DNA from: Desulfobotulus pelophilus
GTDB taxonomy: Bacteria; Desulfobacterota; Desulfobacteria; Desulfobacterales; ASO4-4
NCBI RefSeq assembly: GCF_026155325.1
Contig: NZ_JAPFPW010000004.1
Span: forward strand, 144,177-208,176
Length of the DNA stretch: 64,000 nucleotides
Direction: 5' to 3'
Within the stretch, counting starts at the first letter, position 1. Each line of letters starts with the position of its first letter. Position numbers and translations under genes: made by a program. This document shows, one piece after another, positions 50,662-59,220 of this stretch. The notes beneath the pieces are model-generated. The model searched no databases. It was given only the letters and a program-made list of their open reading frames with translations, and was not told the origin of the DNA.

Positions 50662-52776
50662 ATGGGAAGGATTTTGTACGGTATGGCGGCCGCCGTCATG
50701 GTAGTGATCATGGGGAGCCCATCGGCTTTGGCCCGTATCCTTGACAATGTGTACGAAGATGAAGGTCTTGTGGTCACGGCCCAGAAGCAGAGGGAACATA
50801 TCCGGGAGGTGCCAGTGAGCATGGAGGTCTTTACCGGAGAGAGACTGGAAGAGGCGGAGATCCGCAACACGGCGGAGATGCTGCGGCATACGCCCAACCT
50901 TCATATGAAGGACTCCGGAGCGGATCATGTGATTGTCATCCGGGGCGTGTCGAGCTATCCCAACAGCCTGACCTCACCTGCTGGATACTATGTGGATGAC
51001 ATTGCCTACCCCCTTCAGGTGATGCACAACACGGATTTTTTCGATGTGGAGCGGGTGGAAGTGCTCCGTGGTCCTCAGGGAACCCTGTACGGCAAGAACT
51101 CGGAGTCCGGTCTGATCCATGTGATTACCCGTGCGCCGGATGACACCCTGCGGGGACGGCTGCGGCTGGGATACGGGAACTACAATACCTGGGAGGGTGG
51201 TGTTTCCGTGAGCGGTCCTGTGCTGCAGGACCGGCTCTATGCCGGTGTTCAGGTACTGGGCATCAAGTCAGACGGTTTTGTGGAAAATATGTACTCAGGT
51301 AATGACAAGTCCGGAAGCAGGGAGCGTGTCAGTGGACGGGTCAGATTGCGCTGGACTCCCAATGATGCATGGGAACTGGAGTACCTTGCCGATGCTCTGC
51401 ATCACGATGATGGGAACGGTATTTTCCGGTTTTATGAAGCAGGAGATGCCGGAGATTTCACAACCCCTCCCCATACGATCAATCAGGACGTGGACAACCA
51501 GTACAAGGAGGAGACCGCCAGTACCCACAGCCTGAGGCTGAAGCATGCGGGGGAGTCGTTTGATATGACGCTTATTACGGGATTTCAGGAATACAAGATG
51601 GATTTTCTGGTGGATGCGTTTATTAAGCCCACCAATGACGGAACCTGGCTGTATTCCTACGGAAGCCGTCAGACCATGACGGAACTGCGACTGAGTTCTC
51701 CCGTAACGGCAGACCGTGTGAAGTGGCTGGTGGGAGTGTCCGCGTCCAGTGAGGAGCAGAAGGTCAACGCCGACGGGGGAGATCCCAGCGGAGAACGGTA
51801 CTACTGGCGGCGGGTGGACATAGACATTGTTTCTCAGGCGATTTTCGGGCAGGCCACCTGGCGTTTTGCGGACCGCTGGTATCTCACAGGCGGGGGACGT
51901 TTTGACTTCCAGACGGCGAAGGGTGTTCTCAGCGACCGGAGCATCTATGCCTTTATGAATGCCGACACAACGGATGACCTTTCCAACCGGGAGTTTCTGC
52001 CCAAGGCCGCCCTGCGGTTTGCTGTGACGGATGATGTTTCCATTTATACCAGTGTGGCCAAGGGTTTCATGGCCGGAGGCATCAATGCCTGGGCCAATCT
52101 CGGTGTGCCTGATTCGGGGAGATACAGTCCCGAATACACCTGGAACTACGAAGTGGGCATGAAGGGTCGTTTTCTCGACCGCAGGCTGGATGTGGAGACA
52201 GCCCTTTTTTATATCGACATCAAGGACAAACAGGTTTCCGATACCAATAAGGATATGCAGACCTATATCCGGAATGCGGCCAGTGCCACTTCCTGGGGGG
52301 GCGAGCTTTCCTTCACCGCCCGTATTCTTCCCGGTTTCGATGTCTTTGGCGGCATGGGCGTGACCCAAAGTGAGATTGAGAAATGGAAAACCTATGAGCA
52401 GGACAGTGGCGGGAATGTGGTGGCGCTGGATTACAGTGGTAAAAAACTCCAGAACGTCCCTGAATACACCGTCTGCCTGGGCGCTCAATATCGCCATGCC
52501 AGCGGCCTGATGGCCCGTGTGGATGTTCATGGCGTGGGCGAGTTTTATGGTGATCCCAAAAACAGTACGCGGCAGGAAGCTTACCGGCTGCTGAACGCCA
52601 AAATCGGATATGAGACCGAGGCCTGGGATATTTCCCTCTGGGGAAAAAACCTCACGGATGAGACCTATGCCACCTATATCGCCCCTTATAAAGGTGCGGC
52701 CGGAGAGCTGGTGGGCAATTCGGCTAAAGATGGCGATCCCCTGACCTTTGGCGTGACCGTGAACCTGCGGTACTGA
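50662..52776 (+). CDS. TonB-dependent siderophore-type receptor
   Basis: 704 residues from ATG 50662 with AAGGAG 8-13 bases upstream; signal peptide MGRILYGMAAAVMVVIMGSP, cleavage after ALA. The TonB box is likely EGLVVTAQKQRE, followed by the plug (EVLRGPQGTLYGKNSESGLI) and a barrel ending in TFGVTVNLRY. The plug resembles the FyuA/pesticin-receptor group, so a ferric siderophore is the probable ligand. Two AraC genes and feoAB lie just upstream. A stem-loop and a convergent methyltransferase gene follow. Confidence 0.92.
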   Translation: MGRILYGMAAAVMVVIMGSPSALARILDNVYEDEGLVVTAQKQREHIREVPVSMEVFTGERLEEAEIRNTAEMLRHTPNLHMKDSGADHVIVIRGVSSYPNSLTSPAGYYVDDIAYPLQVMHNTDFFDVERVEVLRGPQGTLYGKNSESGLIHVITRAPDDTLRGRLRLGYGNYNTWEGGVSVSGPVLQDRLYAGVQVLGIKSDGFVENMYSGNDKSGSRERVSGRVRLRWTPNDAWELEYLADALHHDDGNGIFRFYEAGDAGDFTTPPHTINQDVDNQYKEETASTHSLRLKHAGESFDMTLITGFQEYKMDFLVDAFIKPTNDGTWLYSYGSRQTMTELRLSSPVTADRVKWLVGVSASSEEQKVNADGGDPSGERYYWRRVDIDIVSQAIFGQATWRFADRWYLTGGGRFDFQTAKGVLSDRSIYAFMNADTTDDLSNREFLPKAALRFAVTDDVSIYTSVAKGFMAGGINAWANLGVPDSGRYSPEYTWNYEVGMKGRFLDRRLDVETALFYIDIKDKQVSDTNKDMQTYIRNAASATSWGGELSFTARILPGFDVFGGMGVTQSEIEKWKTYEQDSGGNVVALDYSGKKLQNVPEYTVCLGAQYRHASGLMARVDVHGVGEFYGDPKNSTRQEAYRLLNAKIGYETEAWDISLWGKNLTDETYATYIAPYKGAAGELVGNSAKDGDPLTFGVTVNLRY

Positions 52777-52870
52777 GGACTGGATTCCGTCACCCGGTGA
52801 AATCGCAGGCCTTATGCCGGCTTTTTCAACCGGTGGAGAGCAGGCCAGTCAGTAATCTGTTGGGAAAATG

Positions 52871-52899
52871 CCGCCCATACCAGCCTGTGTCATGGGCGG
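52871..52899. terminator. Possible bidirectional terminator
   Basis: Perfect 8-bp stem CCGCCCAT / ATGGGCGG with a 13-nt loop between convergent genes. TTTT follows on the minus side (after CAT) and AAAAAA lies on the plus side, so the minus-strand methyltransferase gene is the better client. Confidence 0.45.
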
Positions 52900-52941
52900 T
52901 GGGAGAAAAAATTCCGGAATCTTTCCGGTTGTGATGTTTTG

Positions 52942-53487
52942 TTATGCAGGTGCATAGACCCTTGCCCGGCCCATGAGAATTCGGGGACGGGCAAGCTCCC
53001 TGAATCCTTTTGCAAGGACAGCCTCGTGTTCCTTAGCGAAAGCTTTTGCTGTTACGTGGAAGCAGGGTTCGGAGAGAAAGAAACGACCATTCGGCCTGAT
53101 GAGGCTGCGAATTTCTTCCAGATGGGTAGGTATGTCCGGCACCTCGTGGAGCATCCAGAATGCATTGATGAAATCAAAGCGGCCTTCCGTGCCGATACGG
53201 TCAGCCTGGCAGAGATGGGGAAAGATGAGGTCTGCCACACCTTCTCTTCTGGCGCGGGATAGCATGCGGTTGAGCATTTCAGGCTGAAGATCGGCGGCGA
53301 AGACAACTCCCTTGGGGCCAGTGATACGGGCCATGGGAATGGCGGCGAATCCACCACCGCAGCCAATATCCAGAATCCGCATGCCGGGCCGGACCCATGG
53401 CGCATAGATGCGCTCTGGCTGGTGCAGCATGCGGCGGAGCGGGTTTTCAAGATGGACAACGTGTTTGTGAGAGCAGATATGGGGCAT
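52942..53487 (-). CDS. Class I SAM-dependent methyltransferase under MarR control
   Basis: 181 residues, AGGAG 7-11 bases before ATG 53487. Rossmann motif I is MRILDIGCGGGFAAIPMARI (about 37-56), motif II FAADLQPEML, motif IV region FDFINAFWMLHEVPD. It is of the UbiE/Methyltransf_11 or _25 type; the substrate is not clear. A perfect 15-bp palindrome 19 bp upstream of the start matches the operator of the MarR gene next door, so derepression by the MarR ligand is likely. A detoxification role is inferred. Confidence 0.87.
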   Translation of the reverse strand: MPHICSHKHVVHLENPLRRMLHQPERIYAPWVRPGMRILDIGCGGGFAAIPMARITGPKGVVFAADLQPEMLNRMLSRARREGVADLIFPHLCQADRIGTEGRFDFINAFWMLHEVPDIPTHLEEIRSLIRPNGRFFLSEPCFHVTAKAFAKEHEAVLAKGFRELARPRILMGRARVYAPA

Positions 53488-53505
53488 GAAATTCTCCTGT
53501 ATTAG

Positions 53506-53520
53506 GTTTAGCAGCTAAAC
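53506..53520. promoter_or_regulatory. MarR operator upstream of the methyltransferase gene
   Basis: GTTTAGCAGCTAAAC, perfect 7-1-7 palindrome. 13 of 15 bases match the site at 54036-54050 in front of the MarR gene. Confidence 0.75.
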
Positions 53521-53567
53521 AGCGCGGGCAACAAAAATCTCAAAATGGCCTGCTGTTGCCGGAGATT

Positions 53568-54026
53568 TTAGCGATGACGCTCGGTCATTTCCTTCAGCAG
53601 TACAAAAAAGTCCTCAAGCACCTGGAATTCGGAGTCACTCATATCGGACATGCGTTGGATAAGTGGAGTATCCATGGTGGCATGGTACTGCTCGTGCCCT
53701 TCAAAAGCGGATTTTCCAGCTGGAGTGAGCCAGATCTGGTACCGCCCGTCATCGGAAATCTCATCGGTTCTGGTGATGAGTTCTTTGGCTTCCAGCTTTG
53801 CCAGTACCTGGGACACGGCCCCCCGGGTAACGGCTGCCAGGGCTGCCAGAGCTGCGGGATGGATGCCGGGGTTTTGTCCGATTCGCATGATCATGTGGAT
53901 TTCCGATGGAAAAAGAGGAGGGCTCCCGCCGTAGACCCGTGCTTTGCGTTCATTGCGGCGGATGCCTTCGACCACCTGTAAAAAAAGGTTGATCAGATTC
54001 TGTGTTCGGCATGTTCGGTCGTTCAT
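53568..54026 (-). CDS. MarR-family transcriptional regulator
   Basis: 152 residues with the MarR winged helix (about 38-105; FPSEIHMIMRIGQNPGIHPA, LAALAAVTRGAVSQVLAKLE, then wing RTDEISDDGRYQIWLT). N- and C-terminal helices form the dimer. The stop is 80 bp upstream of the methyltransferase start on the same strand. Matching palindromes stand before both genes, so the protein likely represses both and itself. The ligand is unknown. The start has only a weak AGAGA upstream. Confidence 0.88.
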   Translation of the reverse strand: MNDRTCRTQNLINLFLQVVEGIRRNERKARVYGGSPPLFPSEIHMIMRIGQNPGIHPAALAALAAVTRGAVSQVLAKLEAKELITRTDEISDDGRYQIWLTPAGKSAFEGHEQYHATMDTPLIQRMSDMSDSEFQVLEDFFVLLKEMTERHR

Positions 54027-54034
54027 GGTCTCTT

Positions 54035-54062
54035 TGTATAGTAGCTAAACTTGCTGCGTCAA
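54035..54062 (-). promoter_or_regulatory. Promoter and operator of the MarR gene
   Basis: On the minus strand TTGACG (54057-54062), 16-bp spacer, TATACA (54035-54040). The operator-like sequence GTATAGTAGCTAAAC (54036-54050) covers the -10 element and most of the spacer, so a bound repressor would block polymerase. Confidence 0.65.
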
Positions 54063-54109
54063 GAGTAAAATACAATCCATGTGACAGGTACTGATTTTCA
54101 TGAAGAACA

Positions 54110-54219
54110 GAACCGGGGGAGACGGGATCAGCCCCGGTTCACCGGCCTTTCACCTGCCGTTGCGTCATGCCCTCTGACCCGGTGAACGGGTACTGAAAGG
54201 GCATGTATGGGGGTTTTTT
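54110..54219 (+). ncRNA. Candidate small structured RNA, plus strand
   Basis: Non-coding stretch with two strong stem-loops: GAACCGGGG / CCCCGGTTC (54110-54118 and 54132-54140), then a nested one, ATGCCCT / AGGGCAT (54167-54173 and 54198-54204) enclosing ACCCG / CGGGT. T6 follows at 54214-54219. Direction is inferred from the T-run. No promoter was clear. It could also be only a spacer with palindromes between marR and lysR. Confidence 0.35.
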
Positions 54220-54221
54220 GT

Positions 54222-55166
54222 TTAACAGGGTGGGTCAGAACCGGCCTTTCTGGCATGGGGAAGAGGCAGGGTTGACTGAAAAAGATTGGTTCTGGCAAGG
54301 TTTCTTACAGCCAGAACGGCGGGGTGCTTAAGCCGACGCTCAAGGGAGATGGCGTAAAAGCGGATCATTTCGCTTTCGGAAGATCCGATGATCCGAACAC
54401 CGTACTGCCTGACCACCTCATCGGCTATGACGGAGGGTACGGGAAAGATCCCCAGCCCCGTATGGCCGAAGGCTTTCAGAAGTGCCGTATCGGCAAATTC
54501 TGCCACTATGTGCGGCCGGAGATGATTTTTGGAAAGCCACTGATTGACTACGGCCCGCAGGGAAGTACCCTCCGATGGCATGAGCATGGGCGCATTCTGC
54601 AGGGAAGCGGGAAAGCTGTCCGCCAATCCTTCTGCCAGTGAAGGACTGGCACAGAAGGTTACCCCGGACTGGCCCAGCTCATGGCTGTAGGCCTTGACGC
54701 CCAGCTCCCGGGGCAGGGTCTGGTCGGCAATCACCAGATCGAGACGGTGGATGGCCAGCTCTCCGAAAAGCCGCTCCGGCTTATCATTGTGACAAACCAG
54801 CCGTATGGGTTCGGAGAGGTTCAGGGTGGCACTGAGCAGCTGGTAGGCAATGGATTTAGGAACCGTATCCACAACTCCTACCCGAAAAACAAAGCCTCCG
54901 CTGATGGCCTGATCCCTTACCAGCAGTTCTATTTCGTTGCCTATCTGAAAAATTTCATCCGCGCGGGAGAGGGCTACTTCTCCGGCCTGGGTCAGTTCCA
55001 TGCGTTTGCCTACCCGCCTGAACAGATGGGTTCCCAAAGATGCTTCCAGCTCACCAATCTGATGGCTGATGGTCTGCGGTGTAACATGCAGATGTTTTGC
55101 CGCACGTATCACACCACCTGACTTGGCAACATTCCAGAAATAATACAGTTGTTTATAGTTGAGCAT
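54222..55166 (-). CDS. LysR-family regulator, NhaR-like
   Basis: 314 residues from ATG 55166 (MLNYKQLYYFWNVAKSGGVI) with AGGA about 8 bases upstream. The helix-turn-helix (AAKHLHVTPQTISHQIGELE) and the opening NYxxLYYFW are the pattern of NhaR, the activator of the NhaA sodium/proton antiporter. The effector domain (about 95-300) has the LysR substrate fold. The NhaC-type antiporter gene is 10 kb away, so regulation of it is only possible, not shown. The promoter and a diverged duplicate of its region lie upstream. Confidence 0.88.
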   Translation of the reverse strand: MLNYKQLYYFWNVAKSGGVIRAAKHLHVTPQTISHQIGELEASLGTHLFRRVGKRMELTQAGEVALSRADEIFQIGNEIELLVRDQAISGGFVFRVGVVDTVPKSIAYQLLSATLNLSEPIRLVCHNDKPERLFGELAIHRLDLVIADQTLPRELGVKAYSHELGQSGVTFCASPSLAEGLADSFPASLQNAPMLMPSEGTSLRAVVNQWLSKNHLRPHIVAEFADTALLKAFGHTGLGIFPVPSVIADEVVRQYGVRIIGSSESEMIRFYAISLERRLKHPAVLAVRNLARTNLFQSTLPLPHARKAGSDPPC

Positions 55167-55186
55167 GGAGTTTCCTGCTTTCTTAT

Positions 55187-55253
55187 TGTCAGTTTTATTC
55201 GAATAATAATTCAAAATTATATGAATTCTGTTTCGCTCTGACAAGGTATATCC
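55187..55253 (-). repeat. 67-bp direct repeat copy 1, lysR promoter region
   Basis: Matches 55598-55664 over 67 bp without gaps at 51 positions (about 76%) in the same orientation. Contains the lysR promoter and, just after it, the palindrome GAATAATAATTC (55201-55212), a candidate LysR site. Confidence 0.65.
55216..55244 (-). promoter_or_regulatory. Promoter of the lysR gene
   Basis: On the minus strand TTGTCA (55239-55244), 17-bp spacer, perfect TATAAT (55216-55221), 50 bp before the ATG. Confidence 0.7.
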
Positions 55254-55597
55254 ATCATTTTTACAGATGGCTATGGCTCTGCATCGGCTCGGACTTTGCC
55301 CTCCTATGGGGACCGTTGCCAGAAGCGGATGGTCTGGTTGTTTTCCGGGCAATACAGCAGAAAATCTGTTGCCCCGGTCTTTTCATGCTCCTTCCGGCCC
55401 TTGCGCTGATGCGTTTGTTTGAATGAAATCAAAGGCTGCGTACCCCCTGAATACATGGGGCGGGGAAAGGCCCTCTGCCTGCCGGTCTGCTGGATGATTG
55501 CTGACGGGTATACCGTTGGCAGCGCAGCCCTGTTCCGTCATTATTTCAGTGATAATAAAGTCGCTTGCAAGGAATCCGGGGTGCTTTGTCTGCCTGC

Positions 55598-55664
55598 TAT
55601 CAGTTTTTTTCGAATGATAAATCAAAATAATACGACTTTTCTTTCGTCTTGGCTGGGTGTATCC
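55598..55664 (-). repeat. 67-bp direct repeat copy 2, without intact promoter
   Basis: Diverged copy of the lysR promoter region. The -35 equivalent is CAGCCA and the -10 is TATTAT, and no gene follows on the minus strand. The region between the copies (55254-55597) and on to purE (to 55842) has no recognisable gene; together 55167-55842 is a 676-bp intergenic stretch. Confidence 0.6.
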
Positions 55665-55842
55665 CCTTTTTTCCCAATACGTACTGGCCGAAGATTTGGG
55701 TGATAAAACCCCTTGAGCCAGAATTTCTGAAAAAATGATTGGCAACGGATGTGGCTGATTGTTTGTGGAGCAGCATGGAAGCCTTTGTTTTGGAAAGGAT
55801 CTGACATGCTGTGTGATTTATTTGAAAAGGAGATGTCCATCC

Positions 55843-56358
55843 ATGAACACGGAGGCAAGTGAAGCCCCTCTGGTGGGGATCATCATGGGATCCCGCTCGG
55901 ACTGGGAAACCATGCGCCATGCGGCGGATATGCTGGATGAGCTGGGTGTTTCCCATGAGGTGGAAGTGGTATCGGCCCACAGAACACCGGATAAGCTGTT
56001 TCAGTATGCCGAATCCGCAGAGGAGAGGGGTCTTGAGCTTGTGATTGCCGGAGCCGGTGGCGCGGCCCATCTTCCGGGTATGGTTGCGGCAAAGTGCGTC
56101 CTGCCTGTTCTGGGGGTTCCCGTGCAGTCCAGGGCACTCAATGGCATGGACTCCCTTCTTTCCATTGTGCAGATGCCAGCCGGTATTCCCGTTGGCACCC
56201 TTGCCATTGGCCGGGCTGGAGCCATTAACGCCGCATTGCTGGCCGCCAGTATACTGGGCATCCGCTACCCTCAGATTCGTCAGGCCGTGGCTGCCTATAG
56301 GCGCAGCCAGACGGAAAGCGTTCTGGCACAGCCGGATCCGCGAAGGCAGACACCATGA
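55843..56358 (+). CDS. purE: N5-carboxyaminoimidazole ribonucleotide mutase PurE
   Basis: 171 residues from ATG 55843 ([20 protein letters not shown]), AAGGAG 10-15 bases upstream. Class I PurE marks are [18 protein letters not shown] and [12 protein letters not shown]. It rearranges N5-CAIR to CAIR in purine synthesis. The stop overlaps the purK start as ATGA, and PurK makes its substrate, so the pair is a functional unit. Confidence 0.95.
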   Translation: MNTEASEAPLVGIIMGSRSDWETMRHAADMLDELGVSHEVEVVSAHRTPDKLFQYAESAEERGLELVIAGAGGAAHLPGMVAAKCVLPVLGVPVQSRALNGMDSLLSIVQMPAGIPVGTLAIGRAGAINAALLAASILGIRYPQIRQAVAAYRRSQTESVLAQPDPRRQTP

Positions 56359-57485
56359 AAATCGGGATGCTGGGAGGCGGGCAGCTGGCCCGAATGCTGG
56401 CTCTGGCCGGTATTCCCCTTGGCTGTGAATTTACCATTTTTTCCCCGGACCGGAAGGCCTGTGCTGCGCCACTGGGACGCTCATGCTGTTGTGATTACAG
56501 CGATGAAGAAGCTCTCATGGATCTGGCGGCCAGCTCTGATGTTATTGGTTTTGAATTTGAAAATATTCCTGTCCGGACACTGGATTTTCTTGCGGCCCAT
56601 GTACCTGTCCGTCCCGGGCCGGAAGCATTGAGGCTGGCCCAGGACCGTGTCTTTGAAAAGGAGCTTTTTACGGAGCTGGGCATACCCTGTGCGGCCTTTT
56701 TTCCCGTGGATTCTCTGGAAGATCTTCACCGGGCAGCGGCATCCACAGGTCTGCCCGCCGTTCTCAAGGCGAGACGGCAGGGATATGACGGCAGGGGGCA
56801 GACCCTTATACGGCAGACGGATGAACTGGCTCCGGCCTGGCAGCTTCTGGGTGGGCAGCCCGCCATTCTGGAAAGTCTTGTGGATTTTGAACGGGAAATA
56901 TCCGTCATTGCCGTACGTGCCGTATCCGGGGAAACGGCCTTTTATGCCCTGTCCGAAAACACCCACCACCATGGCATACTGCGCCTCGCCGTAAGTCAGC
57001 CCCATGATTCCATGCAGGCACAGGCGGAGATTTATGCCCGAAGGCTCCTTGACAGGCTCGATTATGTCGGGGTGCTGGCTCTGGAACTTTTTCAGGCAGG
57101 TGACCACCTGCTTGCCAATGAATATGCACCAAGGGTCCATAATTCAGGCCACTGGACCATCGAGGGAGCGGCAACAAGTCAGTTTGAAAATCATCTGCGG
57201 GCCATCATGGGACTGCCGCTGGGTTCAACGGCTCTTCGGGGGGTTGCCGCCACCATCAACCTCATCGGTACCGTGCCGGATATGGCCCGGATACTTGGAA
57301 CTCCCAACACCTGTCTGCACCTTTACGGCAAGGCCTGTAAACCAGGCCGCAAGCTCGGCCACGTAACGGTATGCGCCGACAGCATGAAGCAGTTGAATCA
57401 GATTCTCTCGGATCTGTCAGGACTGTTCTCATCGGAAGCGGTGTCTGCCGTGGCCGAAACTGGCCATTATCAGAATCAGAAATAA
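56355..57485 (+). CDS. purK: 5-(carboxyamino)imidazole ribonucleotide synthase PurK
   Basis: 376 residues, ATP-grasp enzyme joining AIR, ATP and bicarbonate to N5-CAIR. The N-terminal pre-ATP-grasp domain ([15 protein letters not shown]) is followed by ATP-binding elements ([20 protein letters not shown]) and the C-terminal [17 protein letters not shown] signature. It overlaps purE by 4 bp. The CO_dh-like gene begins 11 bp after its stop, so purine genes and the oxidoreductase operon may share a transcript. Confidence 0.95.
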   Translation: MKIGMLGGGQLARMLALAGIPLGCEFTIFSPDRKACAAPLGRSCCCDYSDEEALMDLAASSDVIGFEFENIPVRTLDFLAAHVPVRPGPEALRLAQDRVFEKELFTELGIPCAAFFPVDSLEDLHRAAASTGLPAVLKARRQGYDGRGQTLIRQTDELAPAWQLLGGQPAILESLVDFEREISVIAVRAVSGETAFYALSENTHHHGILRLAVSQPHDSMQAQAEIYARRLLDRLDYVGVLALELFQAGDHLLANEYAPRVHNSGHWTIEGAATSQFENHLRAIMGLPLGSTALRGVAATINLIGTVPDMARILGTPNTCLHLYGKACKPGRKLGHVTVCADSMKQLNQILSDLSGLFSSEAVSAVAETGHYQNQK

Positions 57486-57496
57486 GGAGGATGTGC

Positions 57497-58081
57497 ATGA
57501 GAGAGTCAAGTTACAAAGTGCTTCCCGGCCCGGAGGGCTATCTGCCCCCTGCGGCCGCAACAATGGGGGTGATGCTTCCCGATCCCGGTCAGGCGATCAT
57601 GGAAGGGGCGTCGGTGGACAGTGATGTTGCCCTGCGGGCGGCTGCCCGGAAGCTGATTGAAGCCAGAAATCCGGTTTTCTTCCCCGGTCCGCTGATCCTC
57701 TGGGACTGGAAACCCGGCGTGGCGGAAAAGGCCACAGCCCTCAAAGAGCTTGCAGAAGCCGTTGGGGCAAAGATGATTCCCATGCCGGACTACCGGCCCA
57801 AGTACCCGATGATCAATCCTGCCATTGAGGTCAACCCCAACCACCCGAATCTTACCATCTGGCACAACAAGATTGATGTCTGCCTTTTTATCGGTGTTCA
57901 TTGTCACTATGCCAATCTTGCCCTGAAGATCATCCGCGGCGGAACCGACTGCTACACCATAGCCGTATGCGCCGAGGCGGGTCATGAGGACGCCATGATC
58001 TCCCTGCGGGATGCCGGTCTCTGCGAACTGCAGCGATTGCGGGAACTTGTAATTGAACTGAAAGGTGGCATAAACCAATGA
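57497..58081 (+). CDS. CO_dh-like subunit (CdhB/ACDS-epsilon fold) of oxidoreductase operon
   Basis: 194 residues from ATG 57497 (MRESSYKVLPGPEGYLPPAA), AAGGAGG 7-13 bases upstream. Residues 45-170 resemble the CO_dh family (CODH beta / acetyl-CoA synthase epsilon), a DHS-like nucleotide-binding fold: NPVFFPGPLILWDW, ALKELAEAVGAKMIPMP, KIDVCLFIGVHCHYANLALK. It contains no cluster-binding Cys pattern. The 3' end overlaps the alpha-subunit start by 4 bp, so it likely belongs to that complex, as a nucleotide or electron-partner subunit. The role is inferred. Confidence 0.7.
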   Translation: MRESSYKVLPGPEGYLPPAAATMGVMLPDPGQAIMEGASVDSDVALRAAARKLIEARNPVFFPGPLILWDWKPGVAEKATALKELAEAVGAKMIPMPDYRPKYPMINPAIEVNPNHPNLTIWHNKIDVCLFIGVHCHYANLALKIIRGGTDCYTIAVCAEAGHEDAMISLRDAGLCELQRLRELVIELKGGINQ

Positions 58082-59220
58082 TAGATCAGAAGATTGTTGA
58101 TCCGGATTATCTATTGTTTGAAGCCCCCCGCACCAGTGAGTACATCACCGGCAGCGAGGCTGTCAGGGAGGCCATAAAACGTGCCAACGTGGATATGGCC
58201 ATTGCCTATCCCATTACACCCCAGTCCGAAAGCATGCATCTGGTTGGAGATATTTATGCCCAGGGGTATGTGAAGGAATATTTCCGGGGTGAAAATGAAT
58301 TTGCCGTCATGTCTTCGGTTGCGGGTGCCTCCATGGCCGGGGTGCGTGTTTTTACGGCCACGGGCGGTCCCGGAACCATGCGTGCCTTTGAGGTGTTCCC
58401 CACCTGGGCCGGTGCCCGTCTTCCCATTGTCTGTGCCTTCATGACCCGCGGAGTGAACTCCCCCCTGACCATCCAGCCGGACACCATTGAGATGGCCTAT
58501 CTGCTGGAAACGGGCATCCTGATGCTGCATGCGGAAAATTCCCAGGATCTGCATGACATGCTCCTCATGGCCTTCATGGTGGCAGAAAAAACGGACGTGC
58601 ATATTCCTGTGGGAGTCTTTGCAGACGGGTTTTTCGTGACCCATACCCGGGACAAGGTGAATATGCTCCCCGAAGACTGCAAGCTTCCTTCCTATGATCC
58701 CTATAGTGCTCCGGTTCCGGTTATGGATATGGAAAATGTACCGGTACGGCAGATGCGTGATCCCTTTGTTATGAAGAGTAACTTCATCAGCTATGCTGCC
58801 CATGCTTCCTGGCAGCAGGAAATTGATGCGGCCGCAGAACGTTCCCGTAAATATCTTAATCACTACCTTGGCGGCCTGATTGATGTGGAACACGAGGATG
58901 CGGATATCTTCATTGCCACATCGGGTACGGCGGTGAGCCAGAGCCGTGAGGCCATTGCCATGGCCCGGGAAGAGGGAATTAATGTGGGCCTCATCAAGAT
59001 TAAAAGCATCCGTCCCTTCCCGGGAGAGGAGATCTGTGCCCTGGCATCCCGGGCAAAGGGCATCATTGTACCGGAATTCAACCGCGTGGGCTGGCTTGCC
59101 AAGGAAATATGCAGTGTGATTGACGAACCCCGCAAGGTTGTCCGGGGGCCCAGGGTTTTTGGCGGTATGACCATGCCACCGGAGCTTATTCTTGCAGAAA
59201 TCAGGAGGATCCATCAATGA
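58078..59220 (+). CDS. 2-oxoacid:ferredoxin oxidoreductase, alpha subunit (set 1)
   Basis: 380 residues, with the pyrimidine-binding domain (ITGSEAVREAIKRANVDMAI, AYPITPQSES) and transketolase-like C-terminal domain (GLIKIKSIRPFPGEEICALA). Length and the ITPQSE motif fit the KorA/PorA family. It carries no iron-sulfur motifs; those are in the ferredoxin subunit. The enzyme decarboxylates a 2-oxoacid to the acyl-CoA with reduction of ferredoxin. The exact acid (pyruvate, 2-oxoglutarate, branched-chain or aryl) cannot be settled. It is coupled on both sides by ATGA overlaps. Confidence 0.9.
   Translation: MIDQKIVDPDYLLFEAPRTSEYITGSEAVREAIKRANVDMAIAYPITPQSESMHLVGDIYAQGYVKEYFRGENEFAVMSSVAGASMAGVRVFTATGGPGTMRAFEVFPTWAGARLPIVCAFMTRGVNSPLTIQPDTIEMAYLLETGILMLHAENSQDLHDMLLMAFMVAEKTDVHIPVGVFADGFFVTHTRDKVNMLPEDCKLPSYDPYSAPVPVMDMENVPVRQMRDPFVMKSNFISYAAHASWQQEIDAAAERSRKYLNHYLGGLIDVEHEDADIFIATSGTAVSQSREAIAMAREEGINVGLIKIKSIRPFPGEEICALASRAKGIIVPEFNRVGWLAKEICSVIDEPRKVVRGPRVFGGMTMPPELILAEIRRIHQ

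Noticed and set aside
55419..55703. 94-codon plus-strand gene upstream of purE
   Set aside because: It crosses the duplicated promoter region and has no start signal or family pattern.
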